Shown here piece after piece: positions 57,337 through 64,000 of a stretch of 64,000 nucleotides of DNA; the first letter of the stretch is position 1, and each line of letters opens with the position of its first letter. Origin of the DNA: Pseudomonas multiresinivorans (GTDB lineage: Bacteria; Pseudomonadota; Gammaproteobacteria; Pseudomonadales; Pseudomonadaceae); assembly GCF_012971725.1 (NCBI RefSeq), contig NZ_CP048833.1, positions 5,456,001-5,520,000 on the forward strand. The letters are read 5' to 3'. Made by a program: the position numbers and the translations under genes. The notes beneath the pieces are model-generated. The model searched no databases. It saw only the letters and a program-made list of their open reading frames with translations, and was not told where the DNA came from.

Positions 57337-58521
57337 ATGTCCAAGAAATCCCGTTCCAGGCTCTGGTTCCTGGTCCACAGCTGGCTGGCGCTGCCCATCT
57401 GGTTCTTCGTGTTCCTGGTGTGCATCACCGGCACCCTGGCGACGGTGAGCCAGGAGATCGTCTGGCTGGCCGACCCGGCGGTGCGCGCCAACGCCCCGGA
57501 CGATAACGCCAAGCGCCTGGGCTACGACCAGGTGCTGGCGGCCGTCGCCGAGCAGCAGCCGCAGGCCGCCGTGCGCATGCTCAGCGCGCCGAGCGAGTCG
57601 CATTTCGCCCTGCTGGCGCGGGTGACCTACCCGGACAGCTCCACCGCCACGCTCTACGTGAACCCCTACACCGGGGCGATCCAGGGCAAGACGCCGCTGT
57701 TCGACTTCAGCCAGTTCACCCGTGCGCTGCACGGCTGGTGGCTGGTGCCCTTCACCCACGGTTTCAGCTGGGGCTGGTACCTGGTGTCGCTGCTAGGCCT
57801 GCCGATGCTGGCTTCGCTGGTCACCGGCCTGGTGGTGTACAAGCGCTTCTGGCGCGGCTTCCTCAAGCCAACCCTGCGCCTGCGCCAGGGTGCGCGCATC
57901 TTCTGGGGCGATGTGCACCGCCTGATGGGCATCTGGTCGATCTGGTTCATCGCGGTGATCTCCATCACCGGCACCTGGTTCCTGATCCAGGCGGTGCTCT
58001 ACGACAACGCCATTTCCATCTCCAGCGAAGGCGTGCCGACCATCATCCAGCGCGACAGCATCCCGCTGAGCGCGGACGGCAAGGCGCCGCCGCGCATCGG
58101 CCTGGACGCCGCCGTGCTTTCCGCACAGCAGCGCATCCCCGGCTTCGAGCCGACCTTCTTCCGCCTGCCCTCCAGCGCCTACGATCCGGTCCATATCTTT
58201 GGCAAGGCCTGGTACCCGCTGATGTTCGAGAGCGCCCAGGTGAACCCCTATGACGGCAGCATCGCCTCGACCCGCCTGCTGGGCGACCGCTCCGGGCTGG
58301 AATTCGTCACCGAGTCAATGCGCCCGCTGCACACCGGCGACTTCGGTGGGCTGTGGATCAAGCTGATCTGGTTCGTGTTCGGCCTGATCCTCAGCATGAT
58401 GGTGCTCAGCGGCCTGATGATCTGGAGCAAGCGCACCCTGATCGCCACCGCCAAGGAACTGAAGAAGCAGAAAGCCCGCGAGCGCATCACTGTCGCGGCC
58501 ACCGCGGAGGCCAGCCAATGA
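57337..58521 (+). CDS. PepSY-domain membrane reductase, FpvG-like
   Basis: A 394-residue inner-membrane protein of the PepSY-TM family. Four membrane helices are visible (about 15-38, 145-170, 195-220 and 345-372), with large periplasmic loops. Conserved His residues lie at helix ends: FLVHSWLALPIWFFVF, ALHGWWLVPFTHGF, VHRLMGIWS and PLHTGDFGG. P. aeruginosa FpvG (PA2403) has this form and reduces ferric iron in the pyoverdine complex in the periplasm. The start lacks a clear SD. The next gene overlaps it by four bases, so the three rightward genes are one operon. Confidence 0.88.
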   Translation: MSKKSRSRLWFLVHSWLALPIWFFVFLVCITGTLATVSQEIVWLADPAVRANAPDDNAKRLGYDQVLAAVAEQQPQAAVRMLSAPSESHFALLARVTYPDSSTATLYVNPYTGAIQGKTPLFDFSQFTRALHGWWLVPFTHGFSWGWYLVSLLGLPMLASLVTGLVVYKRFWRGFLKPTLRLRQGARIFWGDVHRLMGIWSIWFIAVISITGTWFLIQAVLYDNAISISSEGVPTIIQRDSIPLSADGKAPPRIGLDAAVLSAQQRIPGFEPTFFRLPSSAYDPVHIFGKAWYPLMFESAQVNPYDGSIASTRLLGDRSGLEFVTESMRPLHTGDFGGLWIKLIWFVFGLILSMMVLSGLMIWSKRTLIATAKELKKQKARERITVAATAEASQ

Positions 58522-59042
58522 GCGGCAACAGCAAGCTGCGCCGCCAGTGGCTGCGCTGGCGTTTCCACCTCAGCGCCCTGCTGGTGCTGATTCCCCTGGG
58601 CTTCATGCCGCAGTACTTCCACGAAGCGAAACTGGACCGCGGCCTGCGCGGCCTGGGCGAGCGCGAGATCGGCAATCTGCAGGTCGGCCCCTGGACGGCG
58701 CGCATGGCCGAATGGGAAGTCGGCGAGCCGGAAGACGAAGGCCGCGCCGGCTTCGTCAAGGCCTTTACCCTGGCCCTCTGCGACAGCTGCTATGCACAGG
58801 TGAAGGCCGCCTACCTGCGCATTGGCGAACCGCGCAGCCTGCGGGCCGCCGGCGGGCTGTTCGCCGGCACGCCGCACCAGCAGTTCGCGGAAGTCACGAT
58901 CCCGGCGCGGGTCACCCCGACCGACAAGCTGTGGCTGACCGTGGAAGGCTGGGATGGCGCCGTGCACCAGGCGCAGATCCCTCTCGACCAGGCCTCGCCT
59001 TCGCTGGTGGCCTGGCTGGAAAAGACCCGGAGCAATCGATGA
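58518..59042 (+). CDS. FpvH-like membrane-anchored protein
   Basis: A 174-residue protein with one N-terminal membrane helix (about 17-35, HLSALLVLIPLGFMP) and a periplasmic domain bearing a CxxC motif (LCDSCYAQ, near residue 88). It occupies the place of FpvH (PA2404), the partner of FpvG. GGAGG lies 7 bases before the ATG, which overlaps the stop of the FpvG-like gene. The CxxC could carry electrons or bind metal; this is inference. Confidence 0.8.
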   Translation: MSGNSKLRRQWLRWRFHLSALLVLIPLGFMPQYFHEAKLDRGLRGLGEREIGNLQVGPWTARMAEWEVGEPEDEGRAGFVKAFTLALCDSCYAQVKAAYLRIGEPRSLRAAGGLFAGTPHQQFAEVTIPARVTPTDKLWLTVEGWDGAVHQAQIPLDQASPSLVAWLEKTRSNR

Positions 59043-59362
59043 AAGCGATCCTCAAGTACAGCGCCCTGCTGCTCGGCCTGGCCGCCAGCGCCAGCGCCCT
59101 GGCCCACGCGCCCTTCTGCGAATGCACGGCGCTGGATGCCGAGACCATCCGCTGCGTCGGCGGCTTCACCGACGGCAGCGACGCCCCGGGCGTGACCCTG
59201 GACGTGATGAGCGCCGCCGACAACCGGGTGCTGATGCCCGGCAAGCTGGGCGCGGATTCCAGCCTGACCTTCAAGCGCCCCGGCGAGGACTTCTACATCC
59301 TCTTCGATGTCGGGCCGGGCTATCAGGTGGAAGTCGAGCCGAGCGAGATCCGCGGGCTCTGA
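59039..59362 (+). CDS. Small periplasmic Cys-rich protein, FpvJ-like position
   Basis: A 107-residue exported protein with a signal peptide (about 22 residues, ending ALA) and a mature start HAPFCECTALDAETIRC, giving three cysteines and a His that could bind metal. The rest is a small beta domain. Its ATG overlaps the stop of the FpvH-like gene (ATGA). In the P. aeruginosa locus the gene after fpvH is fpvJ; I assign similarity by position and size only. The stop is followed by a short convergent gap with two direct repeats. Confidence 0.75.
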   Translation: MKAILKYSALLLGLAASASALAHAPFCECTALDAETIRCVGGFTDGSDAPGVTLDVMSAADNRVLMPGKLGADSSLTFKRPGEDFYILFDVGPGYQVEVEPSEIRGL

Positions 59363-59374
59363 GCGCAATCGGCA

Positions 59375-59423
59375 GCGCCCCGGTCCGGGAAGCGAGGGCG
59401 CGCCCCGATCCGGGAAGCAAGGG
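59375..59423. repeat. Two imperfect 24-base direct repeats
   Basis: GCGCCCCGGTCCGGGAAGCG AGGG and GCGCCCCGATCCGGGAAGCA AGGG lie with a 25-base period between the converging FpvJ-like and NCS1 genes. Each contains a small CCCGG…CCGGG-type hairpin. Confidence 0.7.
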
Positions 59424-59434
59424 CGCGCCGTCCC

Positions 59435-60847
59435 TCAGGCAGCGGAGGAGTCGCCCTGCCCCGGCAGCACCAGCGCGGCCGGCACTGAGCGTTGACTCCT
59501 GGCGGCCAGCCAGTAGTAGGCCAAGGCCGGCAGCAGCAGGCCGATCAGCCAGGAGATATCCACGCCCCCCAGCGTCTCCACCAGGGGCCCGGTGTAGAAA
59601 CCGCTGTCGATGAAGGGCATCTGCACCAGCACGCCGAAGCAGTAGACGCCGATGCCGGTCCAGTTCCAGCGGCCATAGCGGCCGTCGGGATCGGACAGCG
59701 CGGGGATGTCGTAGCGCTCGCGGGTGATGCAGTAGTAATCCACCAGATTGATCGCGCTCCACGGCGTGAAGAACGCCAGCAGGAACAGCAGGAACGACTT
59801 GAAGGCGGCCAGGAAGGAATGCTGCCCGGCCAGCGCCAGGCCGGTGGACAGGCCGACGATCACCAGCACGAACAGCAGACGCTGCAGGTGCGTGACCTTC
59901 AACTGGCCACGGAAGCCGCTGATGATGGTGGCGATGCACATGAAGCTGCCGTAGGCATTCAAGGTCGCGATGGTCACCTTGCCGAAGGCCACGCTGAAGA
60001 ACAGTGCGGACGCCATCATGCCACTCGCCCCCAGGCCGACCACGTAAGCCACCGGCTGCCCGGAGAACTCCTTGCCGGCCAGCGCCGCGGCGAACACGCC
60101 GAGGACCATCGACGTCTGCGAACCGAGCACCGAGCCCAGGCCCACCGCGAAGAAGGTCTTCGGCGACGAGGTTTCGCTCGGCAGGTAGCGCGAGTAGTCC
60201 GCCACGTAGGGCCCGAAGGCGATCTGCCAGGACGCAGCCAGGGAAACCGCGAGCAGGAAGGTGTTCCAGGCGAAGTGGCGGTTCTCCAGCAGCACGCCGA
60301 TATCGTTGACCGACAGCAGGCGCACGAACAGGTAGGCAAAGGCGACGATGCCCAGCACGCTGGCGGCCTTGCCCAACCAATGGATCACCCGGTAGCCGCA
60401 GACCGTCACCGCAACGATGACCGCCGCGAACACCAGGATGCCGACGGTATCGCTGACATGGGCCAACTGGCCGATGGCCTGGCCCGCCAGCACCGTGCCG
60501 GTGGCGTTGAAACCGACGTACATCACGCAGACCAGCACCAGCGGAATCACCGCGCCGAACACGCCGAACTGCACACGGCTGGAGATCATCTGCGGCAGGC
60601 CGAGCTTGGGCCCCTGGGCGCCGTGCAACGCCATCACCACGCCGCCGAATATCTGCCCGATGAGCAGGCCGATCAGCGACCAGAACACGTCGCCGCCCAG
60701 CACCACCGCCAGCGCGCCGGTGACGATGGCGGTGATCTGCAGGTTGCAGCCGAACCACAGGGTGAACTGGCTGAACAGGCGGCCGTGCCGTTCAGCCTGG
60801 GGAATGTAATCGATGGAGCGGGTTTCGATCAGGGACTTACCAGCCAT
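59435..60847 (-). CDS. NCS1-family permease of the hut locus (PA5099-like)
   Basis: A 470-residue inner-membrane carrier with about twelve hydrophobic segments and the NCS1 (cytosine/allantoin permease) pattern: TLWFGCNLQITAIVTGALAVVLGG at the start, then FAFAYLFVRLL-like and WQIAFGPYVADYSRYLP. P. aeruginosa has an equivalent (PA5099) next to hutU. Expected substrate: a nitrogen heterocycle such as urocanate, histidine or, given the genes upstream, an imidazole acid. It is the last gene of the leftward hut transcript, separated from the dehydrogenase gene by 107 bases that include a perfect hairpin. Confidence 0.9.
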   Translation of the reverse strand: MAGKSLIETRSIDYIPQAERHGRLFSQFTLWFGCNLQITAIVTGALAVVLGGDVFWSLIGLLIGQIFGGVVMALHGAQGPKLGLPQMISSRVQFGVFGAVIPLVLVCVMYVGFNATGTVLAGQAIGQLAHVSDTVGILVFAAVIVAVTVCGYRVIHWLGKAASVLGIVAFAYLFVRLLSVNDIGVLLENRHFAWNTFLLAVSLAASWQIAFGPYVADYSRYLPSETSSPKTFFAVGLGSVLGSQTSMVLGVFAAALAGKEFSGQPVAYVVGLGASGMMASALFFSVAFGKVTIATLNAYGSFMCIATIISGFRGQLKVTHLQRLLFVLVIVGLSTGLALAGQHSFLAAFKSFLLFLLAFFTPWSAINLVDYYCITRERYDIPALSDPDGRYGRWNWTGIGVYCFGVLVQMPFIDSGFYTGPLVETLGGVDISWLIGLLLPALAYYWLAARSQRSVPAALVLPGQGDSSAA

Positions 60848-60920
60848 GAAGCTTTCTCCTCGCCGCCGGACGTTCGCCCAGCTGCGCTGTTGTTGTTATG
60901 CACAGCGTTTCCTGATTCGC

Positions 60921-60945
60921 CGGGGCGGCAGCGGAGGCCGCCCCG
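60921..60945. terminator. Intercistronic hairpin between dehydrogenase and permease genes
   Basis: A nine-base perfect stem CGGGGCGGC / GCCGCCCCG with a seven-base loop. No T-tract on the minus strand, so it may stabilise or partly terminate the upstream message rather than end it. Confidence 0.5.
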
Positions 60946-60954
60946 TACCTGCCG

Positions 60955-62100
60955 TCAATGGCGGGCGGCATCCAGCACGGCGCGGGAGATGATGATCTTC
61001 TGCACCTCGGAGGTTCCCTCGAAGATCCGCAGGATCCGCGCGTCGCGCACGAAGCGCTCCAGCGGCAGGTCGCGGATGTAGCCGTAGCCGCCGTGCAGTT
61101 GCAGCGCGGCGTCGGTGATGTAGCCGCAGGCCTCGGCGGCGAACAATTTGGCGGTCGCCGATTCGAGGCTGAAGCGCTCGCCGCTGTCACGCCGCGCGGC
61201 GGCCTGCTGGGTGAGCAGGCGCGCGGCCTGGAACTGCGCGTGCATATCGGCGATGCGCCACTGGGTGCCCTGGTAGGCCGAAAGCGGCTTGGTGCCGATC
61301 TGCCGCTCATCCACCCACTTCAAGGCGTACTCCATGGCGGCGCGGGCGATGCCCAGCGACATGGCGGCGACTTCCACGCGGCCGCGATCCAGCACTTCCA
61401 TGGCGGTGCGGAAACCCTGGTTTTCCTCGCCCAGCAGCGCATCCGCCGGCAGCCAGCAGTCCAGCGCCAGCTCGTAGATGGTGCTGCCGCGCAGGCCCAT
61501 GGTCTTTTCCGGGTTGGCGAAGGTGACGCCGGCGGTGCCCTTGGGAATCAGGAAGGCGCTGATGCCACGGGCGCCGGCCTCCGGGTCGGTCTTGGCGTAG
61601 AGCACGATGAAGTCGGCTTCGCGGGCATTGGTGATGTAGTGCTTGCTGCCGCGAATCCGCCAACCGCCGGTCTCGTGCACGGCGCGGGTGCGCATGTCCG
61701 CCGGGTTGGAGCCGGCCGCCGGTTCGGTCAGGCCGAAGGCGCCGAGCAGCTCGCCGCTGGCGCAGCGTGGCAGCCATTCCTGGCGCTGCTCCTCGGTGCC
61801 GCCGATGAGGATCGAATCGGTGGCGAGGAAGTGTGCGGTCAACGATGACGCGGTGGAGGCGCAGGCCGCCGACACCGCCTCGACCACCCGGCTCATGGCC
61901 AGGCTGCCGATGCCGAAACCGCCATAGGTTTCCGGCAGGTTGATGCCCATGAAACCCAGCTCGCCGAGGGCCTGCAGGCTTTCGGCACAGAACGCTTCCT
62001 CTTCGTCATAGCGCTGGGCATTGGCGGCCAGCACGTCGCGGCAGACCCGCTCGGCGGAGTCGACGATGGCCAGTTCGGTGGCGTCGATATCGAAGTTCAT
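60955..62100 (-). CDS. Acyl-CoA dehydrogenase in the hut operon
   Basis: A 381-residue FAD enzyme that introduces a 2,3-double bond into an acyl-CoA. Signatures: GAFGLTEPAAGSNPADMRT, RIRGSKHYITNA, and the C-terminal LHGGYGYIRDLPLERFVRDARILRIFEGTSEV with the catalytic base Glu361 in the short-chain-type position. It starts inside the stop of the CoA-transferase gene (ATGA), so the two make one unit. Set in a hut operon, the acyl group is most plausibly imidazolepropionyl, whose dehydrogenation gives urocanyl-CoA. This is inference from context; other aryl-propionyl or short acyl substrates are possible. Confidence 0.9.
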   Translation of the reverse strand: MNFDIDATELAIVDSAERVCRDVLAANAQRYDEEEAFCAESLQALGELGFMGINLPETYGGFGIGSLAMSRVVEAVSAACASTASSLTAHFLATDSILIGGTEEQRQEWLPRCASGELLGAFGLTEPAAGSNPADMRTRAVHETGGWRIRGSKHYITNAREADFIVLYAKTDPEAGARGISAFLIPKGTAGVTFANPEKTMGLRGSTIYELALDCWLPADALLGEENQGFRTAMEVLDRGRVEVAAMSLGIARAAMEYALKWVDERQIGTKPLSAYQGTQWRIADMHAQFQAARLLTQQAAARRDSGERFSLESATAKLFAAEACGYITDAALQLHGGYGYIRDLPLERFVRDARILRIFEGTSEVQKIIISRAVLDAARH

Positions 62101-63269
62101 TGCACAGCTCCTGCTTTATTCGTGAGGCCGAACGCGGCGTTGGCTTCGCCCAATCGGGGAGCGCGCGTCGCGGCGTGGGGCTTGCGCCCGTTGAAGTAGA
62201 CCGGTTGCGGCACCAGTGGCGGCTGGTCGTCGGCCGGCTGCACCAGCAGTTGGCGCACCTGCGCCTGTTCGCTGCCGGTGGCCTCGGCTAGGTTCCACAC
62301 CGGCGAGGCCGGCACGCCGGCATCCAGCAGCAGATCGCAGGCCTGCTCGACGCTGCGCTGGCCGGTCCAGGCCTCGATCTCGGCGCGCAATGCCTGCTCG
62401 TTGCGGGTGCGCGAGGGGTCGTCGGCGAAACGCGGATCGTCGGCCAGTTCGCCGCGGCCGATGCTTTCGCAGAAGCGCCGGAACAGCTTGTCGCTGGCCA
62501 CCGCGATCACCACCAGGCCGTCGGCGGCGCGGTAGGTGTCGAACGGCGTCGACACCGGGTGGCGGTTACCGACCAGCCCCGGCGCCCTGCCGTGGGCGAA
62601 CAGGTTGGACAGGCCAGTCATCTGCAGGCTGACCAGCACGTCGAACATCGCCACGTCGATGTATTGCGCACTGCTGCCCTGGTGCTCGCGGGCGAACAGC
62701 GCGCTGCTGATCGCCCAGGCCGCATAGACGCCGGCGCACAGGTCGCCGAGTGCTTCGCCGCTGCGGGTCGGCCCGGTCTCGGGGAAGCCGCTGACGCTCA
62801 TCAGCCCGGACATCGCCTGGGCGACGATGTCGTAGGCCGGGCGGCGCGACAGCGGGCCGTTCTGGCCGAAACCGGAAATGCTCGCGTAGATCAGCTTCGG
62901 GTTGTGCTGCCTGAGGCTGTCGAAATCGATGCCCAGGCGCTGGGTGACGCCGGGGCGGAAGTTTTCCACCACGACATCGGCGTCCGCCACCAGGTCATAG
63001 AAACGCTGCAGGTCTTCCGGCGCCTTGAAGTCCAGCTCGACGCTGCGCTTGCCGCGGTTGATCAGGCCGAAATAGACACTTTCGCCGTCCTTGAACGGGC
63101 CGAGGTGGCGGCTGTCGTCACCATGCCCCGGCACTTCGAACTTGATCACTTCGGCACCGAGGTCGGCGAGCATCGCGGTGCAGTGCGGCCCGGCCAGCAC
63201 GCGGCTCAGGTCCAGTACGCGCACGCCATTCAGCGGCTGCGGCGTGGGCAGTTCAGTCACATTGCTCAT
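62097..63269 (-). CDS. Class III (CaiB/BaiF-type) CoA-transferase in the hut operon
   Basis: A 390-residue CoA-transferase of family III. The N-terminal LNGVRVLDLSRVLAGPHCTAMLADLGAEVIK and the catalytic Asp176 in EALGDLCAGVYAAW are diagnostic; GNRHPVSTPFDTYRAADG lies further on. It would activate an acid using another acyl-CoA as donor. Starting only 11 bases after hutU and overlapping the dehydrogenase gene, it is an integral member of the operon. A cycle in which CoA passes from urocanyl-CoA back to imidazolepropionate would fit (see findings). Confidence 0.92.
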   Translation of the reverse strand: MSNVTELPTPQPLNGVRVLDLSRVLAGPHCTAMLADLGAEVIKFEVPGHGDDSRHLGPFKDGESVYFGLINRGKRSVELDFKAPEDLQRFYDLVADADVVVENFRPGVTQRLGIDFDSLRQHNPKLIYASISGFGQNGPLSRRPAYDIVAQAMSGLMSVSGFPETGPTRSGEALGDLCAGVYAAWAISSALFAREHQGSSAQYIDVAMFDVLVSLQMTGLSNLFAHGRAPGLVGNRHPVSTPFDTYRAADGLVVIAVASDKLFRRFCESIGRGELADDPRFADDPSRTRNEQALRAEIEAWTGQRSVEQACDLLLDAGVPASPVWNLAEATGSEQAQVRQLLVQPADDQPPLVPQPVYFNGRKPHAATRAPRLGEANAAFGLTNKAGAVQ

Positions 63270-63279
63270 GCTCGATTCC

Positions 63280-64000
63280 TCAGCCTGTGATCATCGGCAG
63301 GTTCAGGCCCTGCTCCTTGGCGCAATCGATGGCGATCTGGTAACCGGCATCGGCATGTCGCATCACGCCGGTGCCTGGGTCGTTGGTCAGCACGCGGGCG
63401 ATGCGCGCGGCGGCTTCGTCGGTGCCGTCGCAGACGATCACCATCCCCGAGTGCTGGGAGAAGCCCATTCCCACGCCGCCACCGTGGTGCAGCGAGACCC
63501 AGGTGGCGCCGCTGGCGGTGTTCAGCAGGGCGTTGAGCAGCGGCCAGTCGGACACGGCGTCGGAGCCGTCGCGCATGGCTTCGGTCTCGCGGTTCGGGCT
63601 GGACACCGAGCCGGAGTCGAGGTGGTCACGGCCGATCACGATCGGCGCCTTCAGCTCGCCGCTGCGGACCATTTCGTTGAACGCCAGACCGAGCTTGGCG
63701 CGCTGCCCCAGGCCGACCCAGCAGATGCGCGCCGGCAGGCCCTGGAAGCTGATGCGCTCCTTGGCCATGTCCAACCAGTTGTGCAGGTGGGCGTCGTCGG
63801 CGATCAGTTCCTTGACCTTGGCGTCGGTCTTGTAGATGTCCTCGGCGTCGCCGGACAGCGCGGCCCAGCGGAACGGGCCGACGCCACGGCAGAACAGGGG
63901 GCGGATATAGGCCGGAACGAAGCCGGGGAAGTCGAAGGCGTTGGCGACACCCTCTTCCTTGGCCATCTGGCGGATGTTGTTGCCGTAGTCGAAGGTCGGC
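63280..64000 (-). CDS. hutU: Urocanate hydratase, C-terminal part (cut by the window edge)
   Basis: The last 239 residues (721 bases) of urocanase, which hydrates urocanate to imidazolonepropionate in histidine breakdown, using tightly bound NAD. Conserved stretches visible: FDYGNNIR at the very edge, GFVPAYIRPLFCRGVGPFRWAALSGD, WVSLHHGGGVGMGFSQHSGM and the C-terminal VRHADAGY-like RHADAGYQIAIDCAKEQGL. A full enzyme is about 560 residues, so the N-terminal part lies beyond the window. It is the most upstream visible gene of the leftward hut operon. Confidence 0.97.
   Translation of the reverse strand, partial: PTFDYGNNIRQMAKEEGVANAFDFPGFVPAYIRPLFCRGVGPFRWAALSGDAEDIYKTDAKVKELIADDAHLHNWLDMAKERISFQGLPARICWVGLGQRAKLGLAFNEMVRSGELKAPIVIGRDHLDSGSVSSPNRETEAMRDGSDAVSDWPLLNALLNTASGATWVSLHHGGGVGMGFSQHSGMVIVCDGTDEAAARIARVLTNDPGTGVMRHADAGYQIAIDCAKEQGLNLPMITG

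Overview
The window is chromosomal DNA from a high-GC gammaproteobacterium, almost certainly a Pseudomonas of the P. aeruginosa side of the genus (P. nitroreducens/citronellolis-like). The first ~29.6 kb is collinear, as I recall it, with P. aeruginosa PA3688-PA3711: cadR/cadA, lptF, a macro-domain gene, a QEGLA-family gene, lysS, prfB, the complete wspABCDEFR operon, an MFS carrier, a GMC oxidoreductase and its LysR regulator. spdH (PA3713 type) appears later, after inserted material.

Layout. 0-5 kb: MerR-type metal sensor and divergent P-type ATPase with a long His-Asp tract, then two envelope lipoproteins. 5-10 kb: leftward envelope, hydrolase and peptidase-like genes and a TetR regulator. 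10-13 kb: prfB (programmed +1 frameshift) and lysS. 13-21.5 kb: the Wsp surface-sensing chemosensory system that makes c-di-GMP. 21.7-24.5 kb: a small DedA-like membrane protein, a chemoreceptor and a lipoprotein. 25-29.6 kb: MFS carrier, GMC oxidoreductase and LysR. 29.7-31.5 kb: an accessory islet with an AT-rich AbiTii-type abortive-infection gene, a C4-like antisense RNA and a BRO-N antirepressor-like gene. 31.6-34 kb: ecotin and two DUF533 paralogues. 34-45.6 kb: polyamine catabolism (LysR, aldehyde dehydrogenase, YdcSTUV-type ABC importer, second aldehyde dehydrogenase, spermidine dehydrogenase SpdH, NTF2-like protein). 45.8-50 kb: an odd soluble MCP-Cache protein, a small conserved protein, and a PEGA / TssQ-like lipoprotein / periplasmic protein trio. 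50-51.3 kb: XenA-class ene-reductase. 51.6-59.4 kb: two divergent arms, one with DUF4198, a Fur-like winged helix and MacAB/PvdRT-OpmQ-type efflux, the other with FpvG/FpvH/FpvJ-like PepSY reductase genes. 59.4-64 kb: the end of a hut operon (hutU, cut by the window edge) carrying a CoA-transferase, an acyl-CoA dehydrogenase and an NCS1 permease.

How the genes work together. Wsp couples surface or envelope sensing to WspR diguanylate cyclase activity. The polyamine block imports spermidine or putrescine, cleaves spermidine with SpdH, and oxidises the resulting 4-aminobutyraldehyde. The 51.6-59.4 kb locus joins two functions that P. aeruginosa uses for pyoverdine (reductive iron release and siderophore recycling/efflux), but no siderophore biosynthesis or TonB receptor gene is present here. 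The hut tail suggests that a CoA-dependent dehydrogenation feeds urocanate into HutU; imidazolepropionate is my proposed substrate.

The intergenic spaces are rich in four families of dispersed palindromic repeats. No rRNA, tRNA, CRISPR array, insertion sequence or intact prophage was seen. All assignments come from reading the sequence and from memory of families; no database search was run.
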